This document shows, piece by piece, positions 31,513 to 43,315 of a stretch of DNA of 64,000 bases (positions within the stretch are counted from its first letter, which is position 1; each line of letters opens with the position of its first letter). The position numbers and the translations under genes were made by a program. The stretch is from NCBI GenBank assembly GCA_033558025.1, contig JAUCEF010000007.1:3658001-3722000 (forward strand), written 5' to 3'. The DNA comes from Phytophthora sp. 'mugwort'. Taxonomy: Eukaryota; Oomycota; Peronosporomycetes; Peronosporales; Peronosporaceae. Under the pieces are notes generated by a model that was not told the origin of the DNA, did no database searches, and was given only the letters and a program-made list of their open reading frames with translations.

Positions 31513-34500
31513 ATGCCCCGGGACGACGAGCTTGACAGCCGCAAGCGGGCGCGCGAGTCGGAGAGCATGGACGTCTCCGAGCCCTCCGAGACCGAGATGG
31601 AGGAGCAGCTATGTGCACAGGCTGCCGAGGCCTTTAACCACGTCGTCCGCTCGCACCAGATCAGCGCCAGCGTACGTCGCAGATTGATTGACTGGCCCTG
31701 ATCGTTGCTCTTGATGGTCGTAACATGGGTACATACATTAATTGTCTGTTGCAGAAGGAGGTGGCGCGCAACCGCCTCAAGAACTCACTCTACATGGTCG
31801 AGCAGCGGCGGCGACGCAAGGAGTTTCCTGTCCCGGCAGATGAGGTCTCACTCGAGGCGCTGCAGGGCTTCAGAGTGCAAAGTGCGTTTGTAGCGCGGAT
31901 AGTTTAATTTCTTATTTCTAATTATTATTTGTTTGTTTTCCCAGCGTCAGAGCTACCGGTGGATCCAGACACGCGAGTGAAGCATACGGTGAAGATCTAT
32001 CGGACCAACCCGAGCTCGGCGATGTATAAACGGGTGGTGATTCTGCCCAAGGTGCCGCCGATTCCGACGGCGACAATGTGGACGGCGTTGACCAAGAACT
32101 ACGATGTGGAGGACGAACCTACGTTGAAATATTTGCCGTATTTCGGTGATGATGACGAAGAGGATGTCGTGTCGGAGTTCTATCAGATCAAGTGAGCGCC
32201 TGCTGGAGACTGGTACGAAGGGTTGACTTATTAGACTGACTGTGTTAATACAAACTGTCTAGGCAGCAACGAACGAGTGCGTGCGAGGTGGAGTTTACCA
32301 AGGAAATGTGTGAAGGTGTGCTGAAGACGCTTCAATCCACATGGGATCTCACCCCGAGCGATCTCAAGCGTGTAGCGAGTGTCATCAGTGTGGAAGAAGA
32401 GGTTTTGGTCGAGGTGCACAAGAATTTGCGTAAATCGCAACGTGCAGCGAAGAAGAAACGGCGGATGGAGGCCATGGCAGCCGCTAATGCACAAAGAATC
32501 TCGACGTCGACAAACGGGGAGAATGCGTCCAAGGAGGATCCGGCTGACCAGGCAAATATCTCAATGGATGAGTACTTCGAGTTATATGAACGGTCAGCTG
32601 ATTCGTATCGTAGTAAGTGCAGCCAAACCCAATTTTGCAAGCGAATCGATGGGTAGTATTGAAAGTTGTATGACGATTATGATGCTGATTCTGTGCACAG
32701 GTCTTTTCTGTCGACGGTGCTGTGTCTATGACTGCGATTATCATGGATGTCTAGAGCAGCCGAAGCTGGTAAGATGTATTTCTACTCCTTACCTACTAAT
32801 GGATGATAAACTGACATGTTTGCCGTGATCCATAGAGCATCTCAGAGCAAAATGCTGTGGCGCTGAATCTGAAAGAGAAGGACACGATGATCAACACAGG
32901 ACGCAACTGCGGGAACAGTTGCTTCCTTGGGCAAATGAGTTCATCGAGCTCTAATGGCTTTTCCAAGGCCCGCGCTATCTCGACGACTTTTGGGTGGAAC
33001 AAACAAATGCGTGTTCTTTGCGCGCGCATTTATTTCCTTTGCTCAGGCAATTTTTGTGAAATGGCGAAGATACTTGGTGACAAGACGTGCGTGGAAGTTG
33101 CCGAGATGTGTGCATATTATGGCATCAACGATCACAGCCTGCCGAAAGAGGTAAGCGCGAGTGACACGTTAGTTTTCGAAAAATGGTTTAACGATGAGCT
33201 TTTGCTGTGTTGCCAAATATGCAGGTTCGGCCTCAACCAAAAAGTAGGCGCTCGCGGAAGAAGAAGGGTAGCCGAATGTCGATTTCCCATTTACAAAGTA
33301 CGTGTGCGTATTATGGTAGCGTAGACTGTATGTTCTATTGTCAACCTAGATACGCTGCGATGCTTCGAGATCAAAGCAACGCGGCCGCATGGAGTGACAT
33401 ATACTGAGCTATGCTCGCACCCTTCTATTCCTCCTGAGGCGCGAGAGACCAACGTTCTCGGGCTTTTGCTGGGTTGCACATTTTACTGGATATTGAGTGC
33501 GTACGCTAATTGAGGAGGTTGCGTTGCTCACACTGTTTAAATGCATTTGTAAACGCTGTTACAGATTCTCAAAACGGCGTGGTGAACTCTATCCAGATCA
33601 AGTAGGCTGAACATTCTTGATTCCAGTTTGTTTGTGCACATGATTAACAGTTGTGGTGTGGTCGCTGTTTGTGTTGGTCATAGAATCGAGCCTTGCTCCC
33701 ACGAGGGGCCCTGTGAGCAAGGTGTTTGCTCCTGTGTCGAAGACGGTATATTTTGCTCGAAGCACTGCCACTGTGTTCACGATGACTGCAAGATACTTTT
33801 TCCAGGATGTCAATGCCAGCGCGGTCGTTGTCGTACAAAGGCGTGCCCATGCTTCTGTGCGGGCCGTGAGTGTGATATCGATTTGTGCAAGATGTGCTGC
33901 GCAGACGAAATTGCCGCTCGTGACGAAGGTAAACCGTATGACAGCAAATTGAACAAAACTCACATGGACGAAAAGCATCAGACATCATGCCAAAACCGCA
34001 GCATCGCTTTAGCCAAGCAGAAGCACGTTCGGATGGGCCGCTCAAAACTGAGTGCTGCTGGCTGGGGGCTCTTCCTAGAAGAGTTTGTTGCTAAAGATGA
34101 ATTTATCATCGAGTATATTGGCGAGATGGTGTCACAAGAAGAGGCCGATAGGCGTGGCGCCGTGTACGACAAAGTCGACCGCAGGTGTGGCAACTACAAT
34201 TGCTTAATGCCCGAACTTTGTCTTTAGTCCTTTCTGTACTTACACTGTTTACTGCTGAATCATTGTCTAGTTATCTGTTTAATCTGGATACCAAGACTGT
34301 CATCGATTCAACGCGAAAGGGCAACAAGACGAGGGTACATTTTATGTGGCTTCCTGCTTTTAATTGTAATCCTTTTCACCGGGTCCCTGCACCATCTAAC
34401 GATTGGCTCGCTCTTTGTTGTCCTAGTTTATTAACCACTCCTCAAAGAGTCCGAATTGCGCGTGCAAGATCATGAACATTAGCAGTGATTTTCGCATCGG

Positions 34501-34698
34501 CTTATATGCAATCCACGACATTCAGCCGCATACAGAGGTATGTCTACGTACCGTGGTGGTGTGGCTCGACTTTACGCTTCTAACTCTCACTTTCTGGAAA
34601 CATTTTGCAAGCTTTTCTTCGACTACGGATACGACAAGGAGTTGTATCACGCAGAGCTGCTTAAGCAGCCTACAGTCACTGAGTGGATGAAAAAATAA
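31513..34698 (+). CDS. E(z)/EZH2-type histone H3-K27 methyltransferase
   Basis: Catalytic subunit of Polycomb repressive complex 2. Thirteen exons read by GT-AG signals and phase: 31513-31671, 31755-31881, 31945-32191, 32263-32612, 32701-32768, 32836-33150, 33225-33297, 33350-33500, 33565-33601, 33691-34184, 34271-34334, 34427-34537 and 34612-34698; about 760 aa, close to human EZH2. LFCRRCCVYDCDYHG (exon 5) and NFCEMAKILGDKTC (exon 6) match the family. The Cys-rich CXC domain runs from PCSHEGPCEQGVCSC to RECDIDLCKMCC. The SET domain has GWGLFLEEFVAKDEFIIEYI, RKGNKTR/FINHSSKSPNC (split by an intron) and LFFDYGYDKE. The exon 9 and 10 boundaries are the least certain, because the exon 10 acceptor is weak. 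The start is the first ATG after the divergent RPC3 promoter. Confidence 0.9.
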
Positions 34699-35109
34699 GT
34701 CGGTGTCAACCTGTGATGGAACGTCCAGTGCACTACGTACGAATAACTGGATGCTAGCATAAGCAATCGCAGTCGTGTGCAATATCTATCCACCATGGGC
34801 AAGTAGCAGTGATGACTTAAAAGTCAAGAGGTGTGCAGTGCGGTCAGAAACCCACCGGAGACTTGTATGTGCCTACCGATTACAGTAATGGCGTAAAGAT
34901 GAATGAACGATCCCGATTGCCAAACTTTATGTCTAAAAAACATTTGACGCCACCAAGATCCGTACCGTACACCAAATATTCAGTCTCTTGTCGAATCCTA
35001 CTGCTGTCTGAACAAGTGATGAGCCGATGGTAAGTACACACTTTTGGTCAGAATATTACGGCCACCCATCCTTTTGCCTAAGGAGCTACAGTACTTTGAA
35101 GTATTAATA
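34699..35109. other. 3' flank of EZH2, no gene seen
   Basis: No protein-like frame. It ends at the TA (35108-35109) where the mariner element is inserted. Confidence 0.5.
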
Positions 35110-36831
35110 CTTCCTCTGGTTGGAAATGATCACCGGAACCAGACATTTTGACCAATACCCCCGTTACTAGGCGTCGATTAGAACGTCTGATTGGTTAAAA
35201 AGAACGACCAGCACCTCAGCTTTCCACAGCCACCAGTTTGGTTCAAACGGATGCCTACCGGCTCCGCCACTTCAGTTTTCATAACCCAACTTGCCTGCAC
35301 TTCACGAGGGGGGACCCACGCTTGCACAAGTTCGCCCCCGGCTGTGAAACATGGCCAAGTCCAACCGGTCGGATCTAGAGCGTAAATGCATTGTTGACGA
35401 GCTTCTCAAGATCATTAATACGGAGACTTGCCACGTGGAAGCTATGCTAGAGTTGGCTTGCAAGTGCAGCGTGATCCGACTACGGTTAGTAGTATTTGGA
35501 AGCGCTACAGTGCTGCTGTCGAGGAAGGCGTACCTGGGGGGAGTGGACCAGCAGGATCAAGAAGAATAGCGGCAGGAAGCGTAAGAATAGGGATGAGGTG
35601 CGTCAGAAGTTGGCAAGTGTTCCTGTCGAAGATAGAGCTGTTGGGAGGCGTGTCGCAGCCGCTGTGGGGGTCTCCAGGCACCTGGTATGACAGGCAGTGA
35701 AGGAAGGCATGGTGACGCGCAGATCCACCTTCATCAAGCCAGCGCTTACGAGCGAAAAAAACATTGCAGCGCATAGAACATGCACTGTCGTTTGTCGACG
35801 AGAGAACCTTACTCTTCGAGACGATGCACAACATTGTGCACGTAGACGAAAAGTGGTTCTACGCAGACCGCAACAGGCGCTCGTACCTTGCTTTTGAAGG
35901 CTAAGAGCTTCCTGCTCGATCCTGGAAGAGCAAGCGCTTCATCCCGAAGACCATGTTCTTAGCATCTTTAGCCAGCCCTCGGTACGTCTCTCTATTATAT
36001 CGTCCACTTTATATAACCTCTAATATGTTATACATTTCAGATACGATCCTCACCGTAAGCAGCGATGGGATGGCAAGCTCGGGGTATGGTCATTCACTGA
36101 GAAGTATGCAGCCAAGCGGCGAAGTAAAATAGAGACAAGGGGACGATATGCACGCGCAACATCGACACGGTGAATAGGGTATGTACAAGGACTACCTTCT
36201 GACTAAGGTCTTCCCAGCGATAAAGGCGAACCGGCCAAGACAGGACCGCCGCAAATTTATCTATGTGCAACAGGACAACGCGAAACCGCATGTTTCGCTG
36301 TCGGATCCGGATTTGCGGCGGGCACCGGCGGAGGATGGAACATCAGGCTGATGTGCCAAGCTCCCAATTCCCCGGATCTTAACTGCCTCGACCTGGGAGT
36401 TTTCGCCTCTATGCAAAGCATTCAGTACCAGCTGCCAAGGAAAGGCATCGACGCGCTTATTTCTTCCGTGGAGGACGCATATCGCGAGTTCAGAGCCCAT
36501 ACAGTTAACAATATCTTTATTACGCTGCAGGCGTGCATGCTGGCAATCTTGAAGGAGGCTGGGGGCAATCTGTACAAATTGCCTCATTTGGGAAAGGACA
36601 AGCTTCGGCGCGAGAAGCGGCTGCCTGTTAACCTGACATGCGGCAAGGAGCTTTATGAAGCTGCTCTTGCAGTACTAGACCGTGGAAACCGTAGCAGTGT
36701 TCTCCTGTTCAAGTCTTAAATACTTCTTACTTCTGTAATCAATATTAGTCGTTTTATAAACTTTGGAGCAAACAATATAAACTCTTGACCTGTCATAGTA
36801 GCTTCCGGTGATCATTTCCAACCAGAGGAAG
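35110..36831 (+). mobile_element. Tc1/mariner element with perfect 29-bp terminal repeats
   Basis: Bases 35110-35138 (starting CTTCCTCTGGTTGGAAATGA) and 36803-36831 are exact inverted copies. The element is flanked by TA on both sides (35108-35109 and 36832-36833), the mariner target duplication. Its length is 1,722 bp. The perfect terminal repeats argue for a young insertion, although its transposase is broken. Confidence 0.92.
35351..36719 (+). pseudogene. Mariner-family transposase, frameshifted (copy B)
   Basis: Starts MAKSNRSDLERKCIVDELLK at 35351. Successive frames then give WKRYSAAVEEGVPGG and the helix-turn-helix region DRAVGRRVAAAVGVSRHLV. The catalytic core shows VHVDEKWFYADRN (first Asp at about 35845), YVQQDNAKPHV (second Asp at about 36274) and PNSPDLNCLDLG (third Asp at about 36375). 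The C-terminus ends at TAA 36717-36719. All three acidic residues survive, but at least three frame changes and a stop prevent a full protein. It is clearly the same family as the relic at 13630-15057. Confidence 0.85.
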
Positions 36832-37119
36832 TATATGTTATTATACAGCATGGTGTTTAAAAATCGGATTTCACCGAAAACAAGCCCTTCACAAAATAAT
36901 AATCCGGTCACGTTTTAGAATTTGGACCAGAAAATAGAAGCCCGGGACATAATATAACCCGGTGGAACAGTTGGTATAGAAACGAATGGCTGAGGTGAGA
37001 GTTTTGTTTTAGCCACCAATGCACCGCACCGGTGGCACGCCGTCGCTACCGCTATTCTAATCACAACAGCTTCTGCAAAGTGTCAAGCAAGCGGTCAACG
37101 ATCTCACTCGCAAAATAAC

Positions 37120-38320
37120 AAGAAGTTATCAAGTGGATCGAATGTAAAGGCGAGGGCGTCCCAACCAGCGCAGCCCGCCACTTTGGTAGGTTGGGGTGGT
37201 CTCGACCCGGGCACTGTTCGGCAATGGTGGTGGCAGCGTGAGATAATCATGTCTACATCGCCTCATCGCATGAGGCTCGAGGGCGGAGGAAGACGCCGCG
37301 TATTAGGCCCCTTGGAGGACGACTTGCTCGATGCAATAATTGAAAGGAGAATCAAGAAGGAGAAGGTTACGAGGGCATGGATTACAGCCCAGGCACTGCA
37401 CCTGTACGGGGAGAACGTCGAAGAACCTATTCGTACCTTCGAGGCTTCGCACCAGTGGGTTTCTTGCTTTATGCGCCAGAACGACTTGTCCCTCCACCGC
37501 CGAACCAACATCACTACCCTGTCAGACGACCAGCTCGCTGAGCGCGCTATTTTCGTACTTGCGCTTTCTGGGTGAGAACAAGGCCAGCTACAACCCCGAC
37601 CACACCGTTCTCATGGATGACACGGCCGTGTACTTCGAGGACGCAAGGAGCAGACAGTGGAGATTCGTGGAGCACGTCATGTCGTCGTGAAGGCAACAGG
37701 GTTTACTTCGATGGGCGTAACGGCGGCTATGGCGGTCACGAGGGCTGGTGTTAAGCTGCCCACACTCGTCATCTGGAAGCACAAAAAAGGAAGCCGCCTT
37801 GTTGCGAAACAGGGAGCGGCTTATGTGGCTTATCAGCCGAACGCCTGGGTAGATTCCGACCTGTTGTGCAACTGGAGTGATGCCATTATCCCGCCAGTGT
37901 TGCAGGCCGACGGAAAAGCAATCGTATGGGACTCGATGCGGGCCCACATTTCCAAGAAAGTCAAGGCGAAGTGTGCAAGCCGCGGCATTTCGTTGTGCGT
38001 CATTTTCGGTGGTCTCACATCCTACCTGCGGGTCGGCGACATCGGCATACAAGCGCTTGAAGGACTTGTTGTGTGCAACAATTGACGAGTGGAAGAACTC
38101 CGACCAAGTTGGGTATAGAAGGGGTGGGAATCCCAGGCCTCCTAGCGGAGAGTTGGTCTGCAAGTGGGTTGCCGATGCGTGAAAGGAGACGCCACAGCTC
38201 ATCGTCAACAACTCCATCGCCGCTGCTGGATTTCGTGAAGATCCAAGCGAGTGGTTCATCTGGAAGCATGACGTTTACGGCCGGAAGTTCCTACAGCGGT
38301 GGACTGCACAACAGATAAAG
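37120..38320 (+). pseudogene. Pogo-like (DDE_1/CENP-B-HTH) transposase relic
   Basis: A first helix-turn-helix-like VIKWIECKGEGVPTSAARHF lies near 37125. A CENP-B-type region is at 37285-37540 (RRVLGPLEDDLLDAIIERRI, FEASHQWVSCFMRQNDLSL). The catalytic parts are TVLMDDTAVYFED (about 37605), then VKLPTLVIWKHKKGSRL, IVWDSMRAHISKKVKAKC (about 37925) and a block with GGLTSYL then GDIGI (about 38010-38045). A C-terminal piece reads EWKNSDQVGYRRGGNPRPPS and FREDPSEWFIWKHDVYGRKF. Frame changes near 37570, 37690 and 38030 kill it. It starts only about 290 bases after the mariner element. Confidence 0.78.
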
Positions 38321-38832
38321 TGACTCTGCGGTGGATGAAGACGTGATTGACATGCTCAGTAATGCACTTGACGACTTGGAAGTCGTTGATGAGTAGAGCG
38401 AATATGCATTTCGTTTATAACGTGACGTAATACAGAACAAGCTTTGATGTACCCTTTTCGAATGAGCGCAGTAGCTCGTAAAACACAGACTTCGCCGAGA
38501 TAAAAAAAATACATCATATTTGAAGTATTATTGCACAGTCAATCATGAGAAATAGCACATTCTAATCCGATACATTTGTAGCGGTGGATCTCCCCTGCAT
38601 TTATTATGGAGTGAATTAGAGGAAGTCTTCTTTGTCGAGTCGGAGTTATTTCTCTACGAAGGCCTATCATTTAGTACCCTACACAGTTTAGACCCCCCCC
38701 TCCCAAAAAGTGATTGCTATTTGTAGACGATTGTGAATAATGACCCGGGTACTCTTCGGTGAAATCCGTTACTGTAAAACCTGCGATACTGCCCCGTGGG
38801 GCACTAATACAGGTGGGGCTCTACAGCATTAA
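38321..38832. other. Spacer between pogo relic and Harbinger A
   Basis: AT-rich, with an 8-base C run at about 38693. No gene. It probably holds the decayed right end of the pogo element. Confidence 0.45.
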
Positions 38833-39049
38833 GGCCCTTGTTCAAGTGGAGCACATGTGCTAGCAATACCAACGCTGCAATTTGATTAGACAGCGGAAAC
38901 TGGTACCGCGTACCATTTTGTACCTTGCGCTGCGCTAGCAGACGACTTTTCAGAACGGCAACATTTGCTGTGCCTGCCACAGCACAATTGTACCATCCCC
39001 TTCCCATCATCCAGTCAGCATCACACCAACTAAGCCACCTGCGCGCACC

Positions 39050-40110
39050 ATGGAAAGGAACGCGCTTATTGCAGTAACGGCCGGTGCATGCATCGACGCT
39101 GCTGTCGTCGCATGTATTGACAAGCGCAGTATGCGTGCGCCTCCTTCCGGCAGGTTTACTTTTATCAACATTACGTTCGAGCAGGCGACGGAGGTTCGAC
39201 AACCCGATTGGTTCCACAACAAGTTCCGTTGCGACAAGTTGTCGTTCCTACGGAATTACAGGATTCTAAATGTTGCGAGGGGTCGCCATCCTGGATCCAA
39301 CAGCAAGACTAAGATTATCAAGCGAATCGCATTGGCCATGGTATATTTCTCGCAAGCGGTACGATGGACCAGGCCGCATCCAAGTTGGGGATTTCGCATC
39401 CTCGGCAGTTGTCTACATTAATGAGACGCTCGACGTGTTGAACAAGTTGGTTTATCAATATGTTTTGATGCCTACATATGGCGAGCTACCAGAGATCGAA
39501 GCGGGGTTCGAGGCAATAGCATGATGTTATTGGGGCGGTCGATGGCACCTTGATAGCAATACCATGTCCTCGGGGTTTTGAGGACTGGTACTGTAAGAAA
39601 AATTTTCCTGCAGTCAATGACAAAGCGGTGGTAGACCATCGCGGCTACTTCCGCTCTATTTCGATACGTGCTGGGTCTAATGACGATCAGTCATTGTGGA
39701 GTGGTAGCGGAATGAAGAAGCGGTACGTTTACTTGTGAGTGTTCAACATATTTTGTTAAGTTGGCAAATTGCTAACGTGGTATACGTACGTTGTACAGAA
39801 TTTCGTCTTGTGTGCCCCCCCCCCCCCTCCGGCAAACACCTCGTCGGGGATGCAGGTTACAAGATATGGGGGAACCTTCTTACTCCTTTCCCCGATTCTA
39901 ATACAATTGGAGACAAACGGATGGGGCTCTACAATCGAACTCACTCCAAGACAAGAATTATGGTGGAATGCGCGTTTGGCAGGCTTAAAACTGAGCGAAT
40001 TTCTAAGGTAATCATTGGATATATAGTTCTTCAGAACATGTTGATCCTTGTGGAAGACCCAATGGATATCAATGGATCGGATCCACTACAAGTTGAGGGA
40101 CGACCAAGCG
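39050..40110 (+). pseudogene. PIF/Harbinger transposase (DDE_4) of element A
   Basis: The ATG at 39050 gives MERNALIAVTAGACIDAAVV and later WFHNKFRCDKLSFLRN. The first catalytic block VDGTLIAIPCPRGFEDWYC follows near 39540, then VVDHRGYFRSISIRAGSNDD. After a possible intron (about 39735-39800) comes the second, HLVGDAGYKIW (about 39840). The Glu block RIMVECAFGRLKTERIS is near 39960. All three acidic residues are visible. Frame changes near 39360 and 39470 break the N-terminal half. A 13-base C run at about 39815-39827 lies in the intron-like segment. Confidence 0.82.
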
Positions 40111-40160
40111 CAGACGAAAATTTTAGTGATCCCGAACGACCTCTATCCGATATGCTGGGC

Positions 40161-41105
40161 TTAACCAAAGCGCGAAGATCTAGCAAAGGCATTTTTGGCA
40201 GGATCGGTGTAGAAACTTATTATTTCAACAGTTTCAATAACACTACAACTGCACTGCAACTTCTCCGCATTCCCTTCTCCTGCACGTGTTCGCTTCTGTT
40301 TGAACTGTACCGGTATGCGAGTCTCTGTGTTCTTTTCAAGTAACTGCTGCATGATCTGCAACTGAAGCTCCTGGAAGCGACGTGCCTCTTGTTGCTGAGC
40401 CTGAATGGCGCGGGTCTGCTCCTCCAAAGCCGTCAGGAGTGCACGGCATTGACCGTCGGCCGGTGGGGTATGCACTCATTGCTGTAGAAATCGCTGTCAT
40501 ACCACCTTAGCTAGCTGCGTCACCGGTGGCACCTTTCTTGTTGACGTCGAATTGCCCGCCTCATCCGCGTCAGGCTTTCCAGCATCTTCCACGTCGTCAC
40601 TAGTATCAGCTAGCACGTCGCCATTCAAACCTTCTTTCGATGAAAAGGCGTCACTCAGTGTCGCCCACAACGCTTCGTTGATTTTCCGGCGTGACGAGGT
40701 ATCGTTGCCAGTTCTTGTCATTACTCGTTTTTCTTTTTGGTACAGGCCCTTACGTTTTCTATACATCTGATAGTCCAATTTGCATTTGCCTTTGATTTTG
40801 CCCATAGAGCGTGTGCCGTCGATCCATCCTTGGCATTGGAGCCATCATCCAACAGCATGGTCGGTAGACAGGCAGCTGGCGATGCCATTGCGGTGCCTTT
40901 TCGGTCCTTCCTGCTGAGATGAGACGGTAGGTGCTGGCGTGTGTTGGAGTCTTCTCGAGCTGATCGTTTGTTCCTGCTGCAAAGACTCAAGCGGCATGGA
41001 CAGGAGCGCCTGAAAGTGCTGACCGTTTGGTAGCGTTCCCATGAACTTTGCTGCCGTTAGAGGGGTTTGCTGTGCGGATTGCTGGTGGGTGAGGTCGCTT
41101 TGCAT
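40161..41105 (-). pseudogene. Harbinger A partner protein (Myb-like/coiled-coil)
   Basis: Minus-strand pieces in three frames: a Gln/Pro-rich N-terminus from 41105; DDGSNAKDGSTAH near 40840; a basic block MGKIKGKCKLDYQMYRKRKG from 40805; an acidic linker; then a Gln-rich coiled coil LLTALEEQTRAIQAQQQEAR ending at 40161. PIF/Harbinger elements carry a second, Myb-like protein needed for transposition, and position and strand fit that. A canonical Myb repeat is not clear, so the role is inferred. Confidence 0.55.
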
Positions 41106-41362
41106 GGAAAATCAAGGAATGCCAGTCGCTTCGATCCAACGACAGTGTTTGTGTGTGTGTGGGGGGGGGGGGGGGGGTAGAAGAGACGGACGGAAGATAG
41201 TTGCTGCTGGTGGCTGGCTAGAAACGGCCCAAATATAAAAATACTTAGTTGGACAAACCCTGGCACACCAGTCTTCGCGCCCGGGCCCTGACAGCGAAAC
41301 GCCCAATGAAACCTAACCCGCTTGTGGTCGGCACATGTGCTCCCACTTGAACAAGGGCCTAA

Positions 41363-41690
41363 AGGGACTGAATATTGTACTCCTTGACCAACTGCTGCAC
41401 GTGTCCGATGTCTTCCTCCGAGCTTATGCTTCTTGGCAACCGGACGCTCGTAGCCTCCAGTTCTTGTACTACAGACAGCTTCTCTCCCACCGTGAACTTG
41501 GGTATCATCGCCACGACTTAAAATTGACAATGAAAGATGAAAAGCAGCTCTCTGAAATCGACCGACGTCGATACGCTCGGATCTGAAAATGCTGATAGTT
41601 CAGATAATTAATATCAGAGGTGGGGTACTAAGGCCATGGTCCAGGTAACTGAATGCTTCTTACTCTCATCTAGGGTTAGGTAGATGCGAC
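41363..41690. other. Spacer between the two Harbinger elements
   Basis: One frame (41335-41586 +) contains LLDQLLHVSDVFLRAYASWQ but no recognisable family. The left end of Harbinger B could not be placed. Confidence 0.35.
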
Positions 41691-41760
41691 GGGGTCCTGG
41701 TGATGGTCGGGATTTCAGAATCTGTTCCGAGGCCAGTCCGAGCACGCTCTGCGAGGACAC

Positions 41761-42177
41761 GTGTTTTTATCATTCCATAATCCGATCGCTGCAGCAAGCA
41801 TGGTGAAAACAAGTCCGCTCCTGGACGCAGCAGTGACCGCACTGGCTGTCCCCGCTGGCCCTACTCGACCCCGAGGGCTACGACATAATGCAGGGGGAGA
41901 CTCAGGATTGCGGTCTCCCCGCTGGTCAAGTGACATCGACAGCCGCTCGGCAGAGCGGTCCACCTACACGCGCTCATCGAGCACCTAGATAAGCGAAAGG
42001 CAGCTACTGCTTCTTCTATGGCTTCAGGCTTCGAGCGCAACGACAAGATCGATTCACTTATTGAGACTTTGAACGTTCAGCACGCCGAAAGCCTTCGTAT
42101 TCAAGAGCAGCAAATTGCATTGATGAGGTTACTAGTAGAGAGCTGCCGAAGTAGAAAACTACGGGTATTTCATAAAT
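41761..42177 (+). pseudogene. Harbinger B partner gene remnant
   Basis: The + strand gives SSPLLDAAVTALAVPAGP-type low-complexity sequence. A coiled-coil C-terminus follows in another frame: FERNDKIDSLIETLNVQHAE, LRIQEQQIALMRLLVESC, ending in TAA at about 42175. It is convergent with the transposase of element B, as in elements A and C. Confidence 0.45.
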
Positions 42178-42322
42178 AACGACGCTATATCGTCGCGTTT
42201 AGCTTCTCCTATAGCATGCGATGTTGCAGTTTCCGAATCGACGGTACCCTCAGCAATGTTGTCGGGTGCAAAAGGCAGAAGCGGGTCTACCTCCGCCCAC
42301 AGATGCTTGTCACGCAGAATAG

Positions 42323-43315
42323 TTAGTTGTGGAGTACCGCGTACGAAACAATCGCTTTGACGGTGTGCTCCTTTGTTTTCTGCTCAAGCTTGCCAAGAAG
42401 AACATGAAAACGATTTTTGATGCGCCCAAAGGCGCACTCAGCCACAATCCGAGTTCTGGAGTGCCGATAGTTATAGCGGCGCATTATGTTGCTACTGGCG
42501 GCAGCAGCTTCTGGATAGGGTGCTAGCAAGTGATGTCATACCTTGTATCCAGCATCTCTAAGTAAATGCTTACCCTGTGGCACATATGAAGATATTCTAG
42601 GAAGCATTGTTAGCAAGCTCGACTTTTTAGAAAAATTAAACTAAAACAAACCTCTTTTTGACCACGGATCATTCCAGAGAGACTAGTCGTGACCGTCGGC
42701 TCGAATGGAGAGTGACCTGAAAACTCCGCGGTAATCGACAGACAACTGCCTGTACATTTACGGCAGGAAAACCTTTCCAGCAGTACCAGCCCTCAAACTC
42801 AGAGGGGCGGGGTATGCGGATGAGGATGCCGTCGATTGCCCCAGCGACCCCGGGAAAACCCACCATCGCGAAAAAGCGTCCACGGCTGTAGCCTCTCCTC
42901 CAGTAGGCATAACGATGGCGGATTTTGTCATACCGGTTCATTGATGTAGCTCACCGCTCGTGTGTGGGATATGCACATGATGGCAGCCGCACCATTCATG
43001 CTGCTGCCTTGAGCTAAGTAGATCATGGTGAGAGCTAGACGTCTTATGATGGGGTTCTTGGTATTTGTGCGGGGCTTTCGAGTCCATGCAGCATAAACTG
43101 CCTTGTACAGCAGCAGAAATGACGATTTGGCACACCGAAGACGGGTCTCGAACCAGCGTGTCCTCGGAGCGCGTAGTGCGTTCTCGAATGTCTGGGATGG
43201 GAACGTGGAGGTATCGACTCTCGCCCAGCCAAGAGAGCCCGTTAACGGTTGCCGCTGCGATGGCCCCCGCACAAGCACAGATGACAGCAATGACGGCAGC
43301 TTGATTCTTCTCCAT
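42323..43315 (-). pseudogene. PIF/Harbinger transposase (DDE_4) of element B
   Basis: From the ATG at 43315 the minus strand gives MEKNQAAVIAVICACAGAIA, similar to the start of the copy A transposase. Further downstream in shifted frames come GAIDGILIRIPRPSEFEGWY (first Asp, about 42830), LLRDAGYKV (second Asp, about 42555) and RIVAECAFGRIKNRF (Glu, about 42430). The acidic triad is present but split by frameshifts and stops. Terminal repeats were not found. Confidence 0.78.

Larger units (their letters stand above)
38833..41359. mobile_element. PIF/Harbinger element A, TAA target duplication
   Basis: The left end GGCCCTTGTTCAAGTGGAGC (38833-38860) and right end (41331-41359) are inverted copies of 28-29 bp with one base indel. 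TAA flanks both ends (38830-38832 and 41360-41362), the 3-bp duplication of PIF/Harbinger. Inside are a + strand transposase and a - strand partner gene, convergent. Length 2,527 bp. Confidence 0.9.
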
